Assembly: GCF_028583545.1 (NCBI RefSeq)
Contig: NZ_CP087106.1
Coordinates: 2,774,501 to 2,838,500, forward strand
From: Methylobacterium sp. NMS14P
GTDB taxonomy: Bacteria; Pseudomonadota; Alphaproteobacteria; Rhizobiales; Beijerinckiaceae
Length of the DNA stretch: 64,000 nt
Direction of reading: 5' to 3'
Shown: positions 34,229-42,647 of the stretch, piece after piece
Layout of the letters: the number at the start of each line of letters is the position of its first letter
How positions within the stretch are numbered: position 1 is the stretch's first letter
Notes under the pieces: generated by a model
Databases searched by the model: none
What the model was told of the DNA's origin: nothing
The model's input: the letters and a program-made list of their open reading frames with translations, nothing else
Translations under genes and position numbers: made by a program

Positions 34229-34522
34229 CTAAAATGTCCTCGCCAAGGTAGGCATTGAAATCGCCGGCGCACTCGACGCCGTCGCAGTCTGATCATCAGC
34301 CGACTGTGACATTGGATTGGATTTCAAGATTCGAATCATCTTCATGTCGTTCGAGACCAAGATAACTAAATCGCTATCCTTGATCATGGAAGGTTCTATC
34401 TGCGACGCTTTCGCAATCGCGTCGGCTTCGCCTGTCATGCTGAGTTGAATGCGGCCGGTTTCATGAAACATATTGTTATCTGACGCGCTATGTCTGTAGA
34501 GATAGATCGCGTAACTGGACAT
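34229..34522 (-). CDS. Small AT-richer hypothetical protein, 97 aa
   Basis: Opens SSYAIYLYRHSASDNNMFHE, contains GEADAIAKASQIEP and SDLVILVSNDMKMIRIL. This is the same layout as the EASTDA family (short beta start, an acidic helix, a hydrophobic strand) but diverged. It has its own terminator. Its base composition suggests recent transfer. Confidence 0.6.
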   Translation of the reverse strand: MSSYAIYLYRHSASDNNMFHETGRIQLSMTGEADAIAKASQIEPSMIKDSDLVILVSNDMKMIRILKSNPMSQSADDQTATASSAPAISMPTLARTF

Positions 34523-34689
34523 TTAAAATTCTCATAGATTACACGTATTTCGAGGCGAGGCCGCAGCTTGAGCTTCCATTTGTTGAGCGGAGCTACACTA
34601 AATCTTGAGAGTCTCGCCCACGAAACTGCGCGAGCTGTAGTGACAGCCGTTGTGAAGCTGTTCAAGGGGCACTAGCATACAGTCGGAGA

Positions 34690-34722
34690 CAAAAAGACCG
34701 CCGCGGCCGGAGCCGGGCGGTT
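34690..34722 (-). terminator. Rho-independent terminator of the phage late operon
   Basis: ACCGCC/GGCGGT hairpin with inner CGG pairing, followed on the minus strand by TTTTT. It is shared with 22729-22762. It closes the late transcript that runs from about 63 kb. The remaining sequence from 34523 to 34784 shows no gene. Confidence 0.8.
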
Positions 34723-34784
34723 CAAGGTGGTTCGTGCTGAGGACCAGAAGGCCGGTCTACGCGCGGGCGGGCCGGCGGTTCCGG

Positions 34785-35168
34785 TCAGCGTCTGCCTCGA
34801 GGCTGCTGCCGGCCGTGGTCGTCGTCCCACCGGTCCATGACCTCGGTGAACCGGGTGATCGCGGCCGTTATCTGGCTGGTGTGCTGCGCTTCCTCGGAGG
34901 CCGTGTCCGCCACAATGGCCGCGGTCAGGCCGTTGATCGCCTTGGCGAGATCCGCGAGCGCGATGCTGTCGAACACCGCGGCGCCCGGCGCCGCCGCGAC
35001 ATCGCGAGCCACGTCGGGCTTGAGCGCCTCGGCGGCCCGCACCTCCTTCCTGTACCCCCACCACTCTTTCATGAAGCCGGTCAGCGGCACCAGCACCACT
35101 GCGACCGCGCCCAGCAGGGCGATGACGATTCCCGGCCACCCATCAAGCTGCTGTGCTGTTGCCGGCAC
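34785..35168 (-). CDS. Phage membrane protein, 127 aa
   Basis: One hydrophobic helix near the N-terminus (GIVIALLGAVAVVLVPLTG), a basic loop (KEWWGYRKEVRAA) and a long helical soluble part (LADLAKAINGLTAAIVADTA). Last gene of the late operon. Position and layout suggest a spanin-like or lysis accessory role, but no motif proves it. Its start overlaps the previous gene by 26 nt. Confidence 0.6.
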   Translation of the reverse strand: MPATAQQLDGWPGIVIALLGAVAVVLVPLTGFMKEWWGYRKEVRAAEALKPDVARDVAAAPGAAVFDSIALADLAKAINGLTAAIVADTASEEAQHTSQITAAITRFTEVMDRWDDDHGRQQPRGRR

Positions 35169-35709
35169 TGGCCCTTCTCCGTTTCCTGAAGCCGAAGGTG
35201 TCTTCCGCGGCCATGTCGCCGGCCGCCCGGCCGGACGAGTGCAGCTCGGCGATCGCGAAGACGGAGTAGATGCCGGCGCTCAGCGAGAGCGGCGGGAAAG
35301 CCAGGGCGAACCCGAGGGCCATGGCGAGCCAGAACAGGAAGCCGCCCAGGCATCCGAGCGTCCGGACGAACGACGTCTCCCGGCCGCGGCGCCCGTTGAT
35401 GTAGAGGGCGGTGATCCGGGCGGTCCCGACCGCCAGGGCGATCACGCCGGCCGTCGTCTCGCTGACGTAGGAGGTGATGATCCGGTACTGCGGACCGACG
35501 AAGGTCGGCCACGGCATCAGGCACGTGAGCCCCACCACCCACATGATCACCGAGAACCAGATCTCGGCCCATCGGGTCTGTCCGTAGCGGACGGCGCGCC
35601 GGATCCTGGCGTCGATCGCGGGGTCGGGGTCGTACTGTCTCATGGTGAGGATGCGGCACACGACTGGCGCGGACACGAGACGCGCCGCTGTGGGGATCTG
35701 GTAGGCCAT
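35143..35709 (-). CDS. Phage multi-pass membrane protein, 188 aa
   Basis: Four hydrophobic helices (WFSVIMWVVGLTCLMPWP, TTAGVIALAVGTARITALYI, GGFLFWLAMALGFALAFPPL, SLSAGIYSVFAIAELHSSG) with basic ends. GAGGAGA precedes ATG 35709. Function unknown; the location between endolysin and terminator suggests lysis or superinfection immunity. Confidence 0.65.
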   Translation of the reverse strand: MAYQIPTAARLVSAPVVCRILTMRQYDPDPAIDARIRRAVRYGQTRWAEIWFSVIMWVVGLTCLMPWPTFVGPQYRIITSYVSETTAGVIALAVGTARITALYINGRRGRETSFVRTLGCLGGFLFWLAMALGFALAFPPLSLSAGIYSVFAIAELHSSGRAAGDMAAEDTFGFRKRRRASAGNSTAA

Positions 35710-35765
35710 GGGGCTCTCCTCGGGCGTGAGGGCTTCGGGAGAGCCCCGGCGGACGGATGCGGGGA

Positions 35766-36326
35766 TCAGCGCTTCTGAATCATCGCGCTCGTGACCGCGG
35801 CGGTGAACCCGGCGGCCTGCTGGTCCTTCTGCTGCGACGTGCGGGACGAGCCCCACCAGAACTGCACGCCGAGACCGACCGCGAGCCACAGCGCGCCGTA
35901 GGACTGATTCAGCAGGTTGAAGACCCGCTCCGGGATCTCCTGCGAGACGAAGAACAGGCAGAAGGTCAGCGAGATGGCCGCGCCCACCACGATGTAGGTG
36001 AGGATTGCCGGTGTCGTCCCGGTCCAGCTATGGGCTTGGACGAGGGCGACCTGCATCGCGCGAGCGTTGGCCATGTCAGCAAGCTCGTCGGCCTGCCGCT
36101 TGGTCTCCGCCTCGATCTGCGCGAGCTTCACCTGCGCCGCCGCCGGATCCGCCTGGATCGCCGTCGCGACCGCCTGCGGGGTCGGTTCGACGCCGAGCGC
36201 GGCCGCCACGCCCTTGCCGACCAGGCCGCCGATGGTGCTGCCCAGCGGGCCTCCGAACAGGCCGCCCAGTGCAGGGAGCCCGATCTGCGCGAGCTGACCC
36301 GCGATGCTCTGCCATTCCATGATCAT
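35766..36326 (-). CDS. Phage membrane protein, possible holin-like, 186 aa
   Basis: A Gly-rich hydrophobic start (IGLPALGGLFGGPLGSTIGG), a long helical middle (DPAAAQVKLAQIEAETKRQA) and two C-terminal helices (ILTYIVVGAAISLTFCLFFV, LWLAVGLGVQFWWGSS). The order helix - Gln/Glu-rich stretch - two helices is that of 3TM-type holins. ATG 36326 overlaps the previous stop (ATGA). Confidence 0.6.
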   Translation of the reverse strand: MIMEWQSIAGQLAQIGLPALGGLFGGPLGSTIGGLVGKGVAAALGVEPTPQAVATAIQADPAAAQVKLAQIEAETKRQADELADMANARAMQVALVQAHSWTGTTPAILTYIVVGAAISLTFCLFFVSQEIPERVFNLLNQSYGALWLAVGLGVQFWWGSSRTSQQKDQQAAGFTAAVTSAMIQKR

Positions 36327-36691
36327 GCCTCGTCGCTGGTGAGGGAGACGGTCTGCCCGGCGAGGGCGTGGGTGCAGTCGCCGAGGAACTGGATCTGGCC
36401 GCTGGTCACGAAGGAGTGGCAGACGCCGCAGCAGGCGGGGTTGCCGTCCTCGGGATCGTCGCAGCCGTACTGACAGTGAGCACCCGGTCCGCGTCTGCCG
36501 GCGCCAGGGACGTGGTGGCCCCAGCGCACCAGCACCGACGGCGTGAAGGTCGGCCGCTCGTAATCGCCGTTAAAGCCCCAGGATGGGCTCGTGGCGGGGT
36601 TCACGTTCACGACGTGCATGCTGTCGCAGCCCGGGCACTGGAAGCCGAGCCGGCCGCCTTCGAGCGCCCGAAGGATCCCGACGCGGGCCAC
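36323..36691 (-). CDS. DUF6527 family phage protein
   Basis: A 122-aa protein with Cys pairs (FQCPGCDSMH, HCQYGCDD, ACCGVCHSF) that probably bind zinc. GFNGDYERPTFTPSVLVR and GQIQFLGDCTHALAGQTV are the family signature. DUF6527 proteins sit next to endolysins in many phages; role unknown. The GTG start follows the endolysin stop by 1 nt. Confidence 0.82.
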   Translation of the reverse strand: MARVGILRALEGGRLGFQCPGCDSMHVVNVNPATSPSWGFNGDYERPTFTPSVLVRWGHHVPGAGRRGPGAHCQYGCDDPEDGNPACCGVCHSFVTSGQIQFLGDCTHALAGQTVSLTSDEA

Positions 36692-36692
36692 C

Positions 36693-37514
36693 TCAGGCGG
36701 CCTTCTTCGAGAACAGGGACTTGAGCCACGCGCCGACGCCGCCGGTCTGGACGGTCGGTCCCGTGACGCCGCCTGTGTCGGGCGGGGCCGGGTCGGCGGT
36801 GCGGCGCGGCGCGGGCGGCACCAGCGGCGGGACGGGCGCGGCCGTCACCGGCGGGACCGGGATCTTCGTCACGGCGGCGCCGGGCGCGTAGCCAGCCTTC
36901 TTCAGCGCGGCGGCGAAGGCCTGCGCGTGGAGCGCGATCTCGGCGGCCCGGTCCTGGCCGTTGATGATGCGGCGGGCCCCCTTCCAGTCGGCCTTCCCGC
37001 CGCCCAGGTAGTCCGACAGCTTCTTGCCGGTGAACCACCCCTCGCGGGTGCCGATGAATAGGACGGGCGCGGCCACGTCCGGGTGCATGGCGAGGTCCGG
37101 GTTCGTCTCCAGATCCTGCCCGGCGACCAGCAGGCCTAGCGCGCGGAGGCGCAGGGTCGCCTTCCGGTAATTCGCCCGCCCGGTGAGCTGCACCAGCCCG
37201 CGGCCGCAGAAGGCGATGCCGTCGCCCGGATTCAGGTTGCCGAGCTCGCGAGCCTTCTCTGGCCGGTCGCCGCGGATGTCGTACATCCTGGCGAAGTACG
37301 CGGCGCCGCCCTTCTCCTTGATCGGTAGCATGGTCCAGCCCGTCTCGATCGGACAGGTGCCGAGACCGTAGGCCAGATGCTCCAGGGGCGTGTCGACCGG
37401 GCAGGCGTCCAGGATCGCCTCCATGCCCGATACCTGCGACGGCGTGAGGTGGCCCGGGAAGGGGCTCAGACGCACAGCATTGAAGAACGCCTGCCGGTCG
37501 AGAGCAGCGGTCAT
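36693..37514 (-). CDS. Phage endolysin, GH19 chitinase/lysozyme type
   Basis: A 273-aa protein. The catalytic glutamate region CPIETGWTMLPIKEKG, the aromatic AYFARMYDI, and GIAFCGRGLVQLTGRANYRK form the GH19 core (about residues 25-200). The last 70 residues are a Pro/Ala linker and a short basic tail (AWLKSLFSKKAA) that may bind membrane or peptidoglycan. No signal peptide, so it would need a holin to reach the wall. First gene of the lysis cassette. Confidence 0.85.
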   Translation of the reverse strand: MTAALDRQAFFNAVRLSPFPGHLTPSQVSGMEAILDACPVDTPLEHLAYGLGTCPIETGWTMLPIKEKGGAAYFARMYDIRGDRPEKARELGNLNPGDGIAFCGRGLVQLTGRANYRKATLRLRALGLLVAGQDLETNPDLAMHPDVAAPVLFIGTREGWFTGKKLSDYLGGGKADWKGARRIINGQDRAAEIALHAQAFAAALKKAGYAPGAAVTKIPVPPVTAAPVPPLVPPAPRRTADPAPPDTGGVTGPTVQTGGVGAWLKSLFSKKAA

Positions 37515-37543
37515 GTCGGGTCCTCGGTCGGTGGTGCGAAAAG

Positions 37544-37732
37544 TCAGCGCCGCGCGCGGGCCGGCGCGCAGATGCGGATCGGACCTGCGCCTTCGGCGAT
37601 TACCGGGGCGCAGAACACGCGGTGGTGGCGGCGCGGGCCGGCGACGACCGGTCCGCAGGCCACGGCGATCATGATCCCGGCCACAGCCAGGATGCGCGCA
37701 GCCGTTCGCGCCGCGGCGGGGGCTACGGTCAT
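37544..37732 (-). CDS. Small exported or lipoprotein-like protein, 62 aa
   Basis: A hydrophobic start ending in a cysteine (ILAVAGIMIAVACGPVVAGP), then basic residues and two more cysteines. The IAVAC could be a lipobox, which would suit an outer-membrane spanin subunit, but the chain is short and the match is loose. Confidence 0.4.
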   Translation of the reverse strand: MTVAPAAARTAARILAVAGIMIAVACGPVVAGPRRHHRVFCAPVIAEGAGPIRICAPARARR

Positions 37733-37811
37733 GGTCAAGTCCTGATCGTTGTGACGGGCGTGGGGGCGGGGCGCCGTGCTACGCTGCGGCAGCCAGCCAG
37801 GGAGATCGCAG

Positions 37812-38054
37812 ATGCCCCGCTACGCCATGTTCGAGAGCGTCGAACTCGATGGGGGCGCACACGGCGCGATCGTCGAGATCCACGGAGGAGCCAACCCGCC
37901 GGCCTACGAGGTTGAGGTGTTCAACGTACCCGGTTCGATGGGCGATGGCGTTGTTACCATGCGAGAGAACGGTGACCGCCTGGTGCCGATCGATCCCGCA
38001 GGCCTCGCCGAGATCTTCAGGCAGAAGCCGAACCTTGCGCCTTTCGAAGCCTGA
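37812..38054 (+). CDS. DUF4926-like protein, 80 aa
   Basis: The only plus-strand gene inside the late region. The order FESVELDGGAHGAIVEIHGG then PAYEVEVFN and a short acidic end resembles DUF4926 (L-ap-h-G-Gtvv-vy---aYEVEF). Such single genes inserted against transcription are usually morons expressed from the prophage. GGAGA precedes the ATG. Confidence 0.6.
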   Translation: MPRYAMFESVELDGGAHGAIVEIHGGANPPAYEVEVFNVPGSMGDGVVTMRENGDRLVPIDPAGLAEIFRQKPNLAPFEA

Positions 38055-38060
38055 GGCTGA

Positions 38061-38564
38061 TCAGACCTCGATGCCGAGCGCCTCGGCTGCGGCGAGCGTC
38101 TGCGTGCGGAGGGCTTCAACCGCGGCGTCGAGCTTCTCGGGCGTGTCGATCTGCTCGGATAGCAGGCCTTCGGCGCCGCGGCGCAGGCGGACCGCGGCGA
38201 CAGCGATCTGCCGGTAGGCGTCGGCCTTCTCGATCACGCTCCGGGCGTAGTCCGCGAGGCTGACCCCCTTGTCCTCGGCCAGCGGCGGCAACAGCGCGTG
38301 CTCAATCAGGGCGCCGCCCGCCAGCACGGTTCGCGCCTCCGCCTCCTGTGCCGTCCAAGACTGCACCTCGACATCGGCATAGGTGCTGGTCACCTTCGCG
38401 GTGATGCCGTTGCCGTAAGCCATGGCGGAAGCGAATGCTGAAAGTCGAAGCGTCGGCATATCAACCGGCGGTGGTGCGCCGTCCAACTTCCGCTGTTCGA
38501 TTTCCTCATGCGTAAGCGGCACGAGCCTGCCGGTAACATCTAGGCGAACGAGATCTTCAATCAT
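38061..38564 (-). CDS. Tail fibre accessory protein, 167 aa
   Basis: A short N-terminal part (DVTGRLVPLTHEEIEQRKLD) and a helical C-terminus with regular charged helices (LADYARSVIEKADAYRQIAV, LDAAVEALRTQTLAAAEALG). It overlaps the tail fibre gene by 4 nt (ATGA), the usual place of a fibre assembly chaperone. No firm domain match. Confidence 0.6.
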   Translation of the reverse strand: MIEDLVRLDVTGRLVPLTHEEIEQRKLDGAPPPVDMPTLRLSAFASAMAYGNGITAKVTSTYADVEVQSWTAQEAEARTVLAGGALIEHALLPPLAEDKGVSLADYARSVIEKADAYRQIAVAAVRLRRGAEGLLSEQIDTPEKLDAAVEALRTQTLAAAEALGIEV

Positions 38565-39997
38565 GTTGCGGGTGTTCCTCTGATGACGATTGATCCAGCT
38601 GTTGCCTTGCCCGTCGTTGTCATAAATCTAATAGCGTTCATGAGGGCGTTGCTGCCGCCGTTGTAAACCTGAGCATAATTGCTCACACGGAACAGTCCGG
38701 ATGACCAAGGCGCCGCTGAGTTGAATAGCATCATGGCTTGGGTGGCAGCATCACCAGGATAGATAGTCCCACGAGCAGAGAGCGGCGTGGTCGTTCCGGT
38801 CGAGACGGCGTTTGCGATTTCAAGGTAGTTTGCGCCAAAATAATACACTGCGGGCGTATTAGAATTATTGTTCCCGTAGACGTACATACCATAGTAATCG
38901 TTTGTTCCAGCCTTGAAATTTGACCCACCATCAGAGGATAAACGTGCGCCGAAACTTGCGCCCTGCGTGTCGACCTTCAAGCCGTCGACCGCAAACTCGA
39001 ATTTATCATAACCAGCCGGCAGCAATAGATCGACAGAAGTGACGGCGGTTGTGATAAGCGCACTGGACACGATCGGGGACCGATCTACCCATCCGACGTG
39101 CCACCCGTCAGTATCGAGATAGACGTAGGCTCGTTGCTTGGGCAGAAGCTTGAATGAACCGCCGCTGATGCCCTCGAATGGATCGGTTCCGTTGGCCGCA
39201 ATTATCAGAATACCAGTCGAGTTGTTCTCGATAACGTCGGTCGCCCAGCCCGTGAACACGCTGGAAATGGCCGGCAGCGTTCGAGTGTAGCCGCCCGCTC
39301 CCGACGCGCGATACTTGAGCCCGATTCCGGTGGCTGGGATGCTGCCGGAGGCGGTCACCGCCACAGGGGCACCCAGATAGGCACCTCGCACGGGCGAGCC
39401 GTCGGCCCGCTGGTAGTGCCGCACACGCCAGTTACCGCTTGCGTCCGAGGTCGCTAGCGCCGTATCGCCGGCTGCCGTGACGATGTTCGTGCCGGTCGGC
39501 AGGACCAAGCTCGTGGCATTGTGGGTGAGAGTGCAAGCTCCCGTGAATCGCAGCAGCTTCTCGCCATGGGCGAAGGTGCCGAAGCTGGTGATCGCCGCCG
39601 TGCCGCTGATCGCTACCTTGCGACTGTTCTGTGCGCCGAGATCTACGGTCGCGGCTGAGGCCACGGTCGCCTCCGAGATCGCGAAGTCGGATAGGCGATT
39701 TGCCAGGACAGCCGGGAAGTCGACGAACACTTCCTTGGTGCCGGCCGTGAACGGGACCAGCGCATCAGCGTTTGAGCTTGCCAGAACCGTCGTCCGCTGC
39801 AGCGTGGTAGCGGCGGTCAGGGTGCCGAGCCCGACCTCCCACTGCACGCCCAGCATGATGGCGTAGAAGGTGATATCGCCAGTGCTCAGCCTCGACGAGA
39901 ACGAGGAGAACCCGTTCACTGCGCCAGCGAGTGCGATGTCACCGGTCCCCTCGGTAACAGTCGTTTCCTTGACACGGTCCGCCAGTTTGAGGGCCAT
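38561..39997 (-). CDS. Tail fibre or receptor-binding protein, 478 aa
   Basis: The N-terminal 80 residues (LADRVKETTVTEGTGDIALA, FYAIMLGVQWEVGLGTL) are the conserved attachment domain of many siphophage fibres. A Ser/Thr-rich beta region follows. The C-terminal 250 residues are noticeably richer in AT and aromatic residues (DYYGMYVYGNNNSNTPAVYY). That contrast suggests the receptor-binding tip was swapped in. Start ATG overlaps the upstream stop (TGATG). Confidence 0.8.
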   Translation of the reverse strand: MALKLADRVKETTVTEGTGDIALAGAVNGFSSFSSRLSTGDITFYAIMLGVQWEVGLGTLTAATTLQRTTVLASSNADALVPFTAGTKEVFVDFPAVLANRLSDFAISEATVASAATVDLGAQNSRKVAISGTAAITSFGTFAHGEKLLRFTGACTLTHNATSLVLPTGTNIVTAAGDTALATSDASGNWRVRHYQRADGSPVRGAYLGAPVAVTASGSIPATGIGLKYRASGAGGYTRTLPAISSVFTGWATDVIENNSTGILIIAANGTDPFEGISGGSFKLLPKQRAYVYLDTDGWHVGWVDRSPIVSSALITTAVTSVDLLLPAGYDKFEFAVDGLKVDTQGASFGARLSSDGGSNFKAGTNDYYGMYVYGNNNSNTPAVYYFGANYLEIANAVSTGTTTPLSARGTIYPGDAATQAMMLFNSAAPWSSGLFRVSNYAQVYNGGSNALMNAIRFMTTTGKATAGSIVIRGTPAT

Positions 39998-40794
39998 CAC
40001 AGTCGCTCCGAGATCTTGTAGGCTTTGGCGTAGGCCGGCATTCCGGAGACCCAGACGGCCGGCTGCGTGATCGGATCGAGGTCGTCGAGCAGGCCCCAGA
40101 TCGAATCTCGTCCGAGGTTCTCACTCGACGGATTGGTGATCAGCAGGATGTCGAGGCGTTGGCCGTTGAGGCGCTCGACCTCGTCGACGAAGCCCAGGCG
40201 CTGCGCCTCGGTGATCACCTCGAACGAGAGACTCGCAGTGCGATAGACGACGTTCGGGTCGACATAGGTCTGGCCGCCGCGGCTCTTGGTGCGCGTGGAC
40301 AGGTCGACGTAGCCGCGCCCCCAGCCGAAGCTGAAGTTGTAGGCGAACTGCCAGCGCCGCCCGATGAAGACGCGGCCGGCCTCGATGTAGGTGGCGCCGG
40401 GCTGCTCCAGGTCGATCCGGACGTAGCGCGCCTGGACCACCTCCGGCAGCAGGTGAATCAGCATGCCGTACCGCGGGTCGACCGCGCCCGTGATCGGGCC
40501 GCTGTCGTAGGCCTCCGCCATGAGCCCCGAGGTGTCGATGGCCGAGGCGCGCACTCGGATCGTGCCGGCGGTGTTCAGGGTCAGCCCCATCACCGCGACC
40601 GTGTCGACGTCGTGCGCGTCGCCGAGGTCGACGGTCAGGTACTCCGAGGGGTTGTTGTCGCCGCGCCATTTCCGAGCGACGTGCGGGTTCTGCACCCGGG
40701 CCGGCGGCGTGAGCTGCCCCGAGCTCGAGGCGCGCACCGTCCCGCCGTCGGCGAGGTTCGCGTAGGCGATGGCAGCATTCCAGGGGTTGGGCAT
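39997..40794 (-). CDS. Phage tail-tip protein with discoidin-like fold
   Basis: A 265-aa protein. WRGDNNPSEYLTVDLGDAHD followed by TVAVMGLTL and YVRIDLEQPG is the pattern of F5/8-type (discoidin-like) carbohydrate-binding domains. A C-terminal beta part follows (LSFEVITEAQRLGFVDEVER). In phages it lies in the tail tip between hub and fibre. It may bind surface sugar. Confidence 0.7.
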   Translation of the reverse strand: MPNPWNAAIAYANLADGGTVRASSSGQLTPPARVQNPHVARKWRGDNNPSEYLTVDLGDAHDVDTVAVMGLTLNTAGTIRVRASAIDTSGLMAEAYDSGPITGAVDPRYGMLIHLLPEVVQARYVRIDLEQPGATYIEAGRVFIGRRWQFAYNFSFGWGRGYVDLSTRTKSRGGQTYVDPNVVYRTASLSFEVITEAQRLGFVDEVERLNGQRLDILLITNPSSENLGRDSIWGLLDDLDPITQPAVWVSGMPAYAKAYKISERL

Positions 40795-42647
40795 CAACCG
40801 AATCCGATGATCTCGACGGTCTCGGCGTCCGTGTCGTCGGTCAGCGAGACGATGCGCAGGAGGCGGCCCGCCTTCAGGTCCCACCGCGGGAAGGTCACGA
40901 AGATGCACTCGCCGATCTCGTGGGCGAACGGGTGGATCTTCACCGTCATACGGTAGAGCGACTGCGTCGGGCCGAAGAGGTTCAGCAGCCGGTCCGATTC
41001 CGCCTGCGCGTCCGCCTGATCGCGGAAGTAGGCCTGGATCGGGTCGGGATCCTGCGCGAGCGGGTGGTTGCGCTGGACGCGCTGTCCGGTCGCCGCATCC
41101 GAGGTGACCAGGCTGTAGCTCTCCTTGAGCCGGGCGACCCGATCGTCCGTGACACCGGACTGGCCTGCCACGTCGGTCTGGACAGTCCAGTTTCGGCCCC
41201 AGGCGACGCGGAAGCGGTAGGGCGGCGGCGAGAGCTGATCGGGCAGCTTCTGCCGGTCGATGTCGACGATGTCGACGCGGTCGTAGGCGGCCGCGGGCTG
41301 ACCGCTCGGCGCCGTGAAGATCGACACCTCGAGCCGACCGTTCCGGCGCATCCCGGCCCAGCCGCCGACCGCGCCCATGAGGTCGGCCACCGCGTCGATC
41401 ACCTTCGTGTCGGCCGAGCCGTCGAGCCAGTAGCCGATCACCGCCGGCTGCATCCGCTCGACCTCGTCGAAGGTCGGCACCGAGAGGCCAGACGGATCCG
41501 GGACCTGCGAGCCGATCGCGAGGAGCCGGCGGACCACGCTGGCTGTGGTGTTCACGTAGACGCCGCCGGTCTTGTCGCCCTTCACGTCGCAGGTGACGGT
41601 GCCGGCCGGGGACCCGCCGAGCCGGATGAGGCCACCCGCGAGGCAGGTCCCGTATTCGCCAGCCTCGATATCCGCGTTGCTGCCCTGGCCACCGGTGGTT
41701 GCGGCGAGCAGGGCCGCGGGGGTCGCGAAGTCCCGGGCGAAGGTGAGCACCACGGCCCGGTCGTAGACGGCGGGGATGGCCTCCACCGTCCCGCCGTTGA
41801 CCTGATAGATCAGCAGGGTCGGGATCACCGTCACAGGGGTGATGTTCGAGCACTCGCCCAGCGCCAATGGCTTGCGCTTGCCCTTCAGGTCCTCGGTGCC
41901 GTCGAGGTCGCCCGTGCCGCCATAAAGCGCGGGCTGCGCCGGCATCTCCATCTGGTAGGCGTTATCCCGGACCTGAACCCGGAGCAGCGCCTCCTCGACC
42001 TGCCAGTCGGCCGCCGTGCCGTCGAACAGGGTCTGGTAGTTCGCGTAGGGCGAGTCCTTGATCCCGACCTTCACCGTGATGCGGCGGCCATCGACGGAGT
42101 AGCGGGAGATCAGATCGTCATAGTCGCCCTCGGCGTTGATGAGGTCCATCTCGCCCCAGCCGGCGGTCACCTGCCCGATCCGGCCGCCGTTAATGATGGA
42201 CCGGTCGAACCGGATCACCTTCTGCAGCGTGCCGAGGAAGGGCGTGCTGGCCGGCGTGTCCCCGGGCTGAGTGATGAACTCGTCCGTCGCGGCGTAGATG
42301 CGGACGTTTGGATCCAGCACCGCGGTGCCGGTGCCGATGATAATCGCGCCGCCATGCGCCGTGTATCGGCCGGCGCCGATCAGCGTGGCGCTCAACGTGA
42401 TCCGGGCCGAACCGCCGATCCGCATGCGAGCGGCCAGCGAACTTGTCGACGAGCCCTGCAAGTCGGCAGAACCATGCCGTAACCGTCGCCCGGCCGCCGA
42501 GGTGGTGGCCTGAGCCGCGAGGCTGGCGCGCCCCTGGATCAGCCGCCCACCGCGCCCGACGAATGTCGCCGACGCTGCGAAGATCGCACCGGGGCTACTA
42601 CCAGCCGAAGAGATCGGTTGAGAGCTGAGAGGTCCGAAGCCCATCAT
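40794..42647 (-). CDS. Tail hub / baseplate protein with N-terminal repeat arm
   Basis: A 617-aa protein. The first 110 residues are Ala/Ser/Gly repeats (GRLIQGRASLAAQATTSAAG, RMRIGGSARITLSATLIGAG) that share the start MGFGPLSSQPISS with the next gene upstream. From residue 110 there is a conserved tail protein (DPNVRIYAATDEFITQPGDT, DGTAADWQVEEALLRVQVRD, IGYWLDGSADTKVIDAVADL) ending in TFPRWDLKAGRLLRI. It resembles the tail-tip/hub proteins of alphaproteobacterial siphophages. Confidence 0.75.
   Translation of the reverse strand: MMGFGPLSSQPISSAGSSPGAIFAASATFVGRGGRLIQGRASLAAQATTSAAGRRLRHGSADLQGSSTSSLAARMRIGGSARITLSATLIGAGRYTAHGGAIIIGTGTAVLDPNVRIYAATDEFITQPGDTPASTPFLGTLQKVIRFDRSIINGGRIGQVTAGWGEMDLINAEGDYDDLISRYSVDGRRITVKVGIKDSPYANYQTLFDGTAADWQVEEALLRVQVRDNAYQMEMPAQPALYGGTGDLDGTEDLKGKRKPLALGECSNITPVTVIPTLLIYQVNGGTVEAIPAVYDRAVVLTFARDFATPAALLAATTGGQGSNADIEAGEYGTCLAGGLIRLGGSPAGTVTCDVKGDKTGGVYVNTTASVVRRLLAIGSQVPDPSGLSVPTFDEVERMQPAVIGYWLDGSADTKVIDAVADLMGAVGGWAGMRRNGRLEVSIFTAPSGQPAAAYDRVDIVDIDRQKLPDQLSPPPYRFRVAWGRNWTVQTDVAGQSGVTDDRVARLKESYSLVTSDAATGQRVQRNHPLAQDPDPIQAYFRDQADAQAESDRLLNLFGPTQSLYRMTVKIHPFAHEIGECIFVTFPRWDLKAGRLLRIVSLTDDTDAETVEIIGFG

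Noticed and set aside
34690..34722. Small RNA gene at the end of the late operon
   Set aside because: The hairpin and T tract are explained by a terminator shared with 22729-22762; no promoter or further structure is visible.
38738..38923. Plus-strand ORF inside the tail fibre gene
   Set aside because: Antisense frame in an AT-richer region; the fibre frame is continuous and protein-like.
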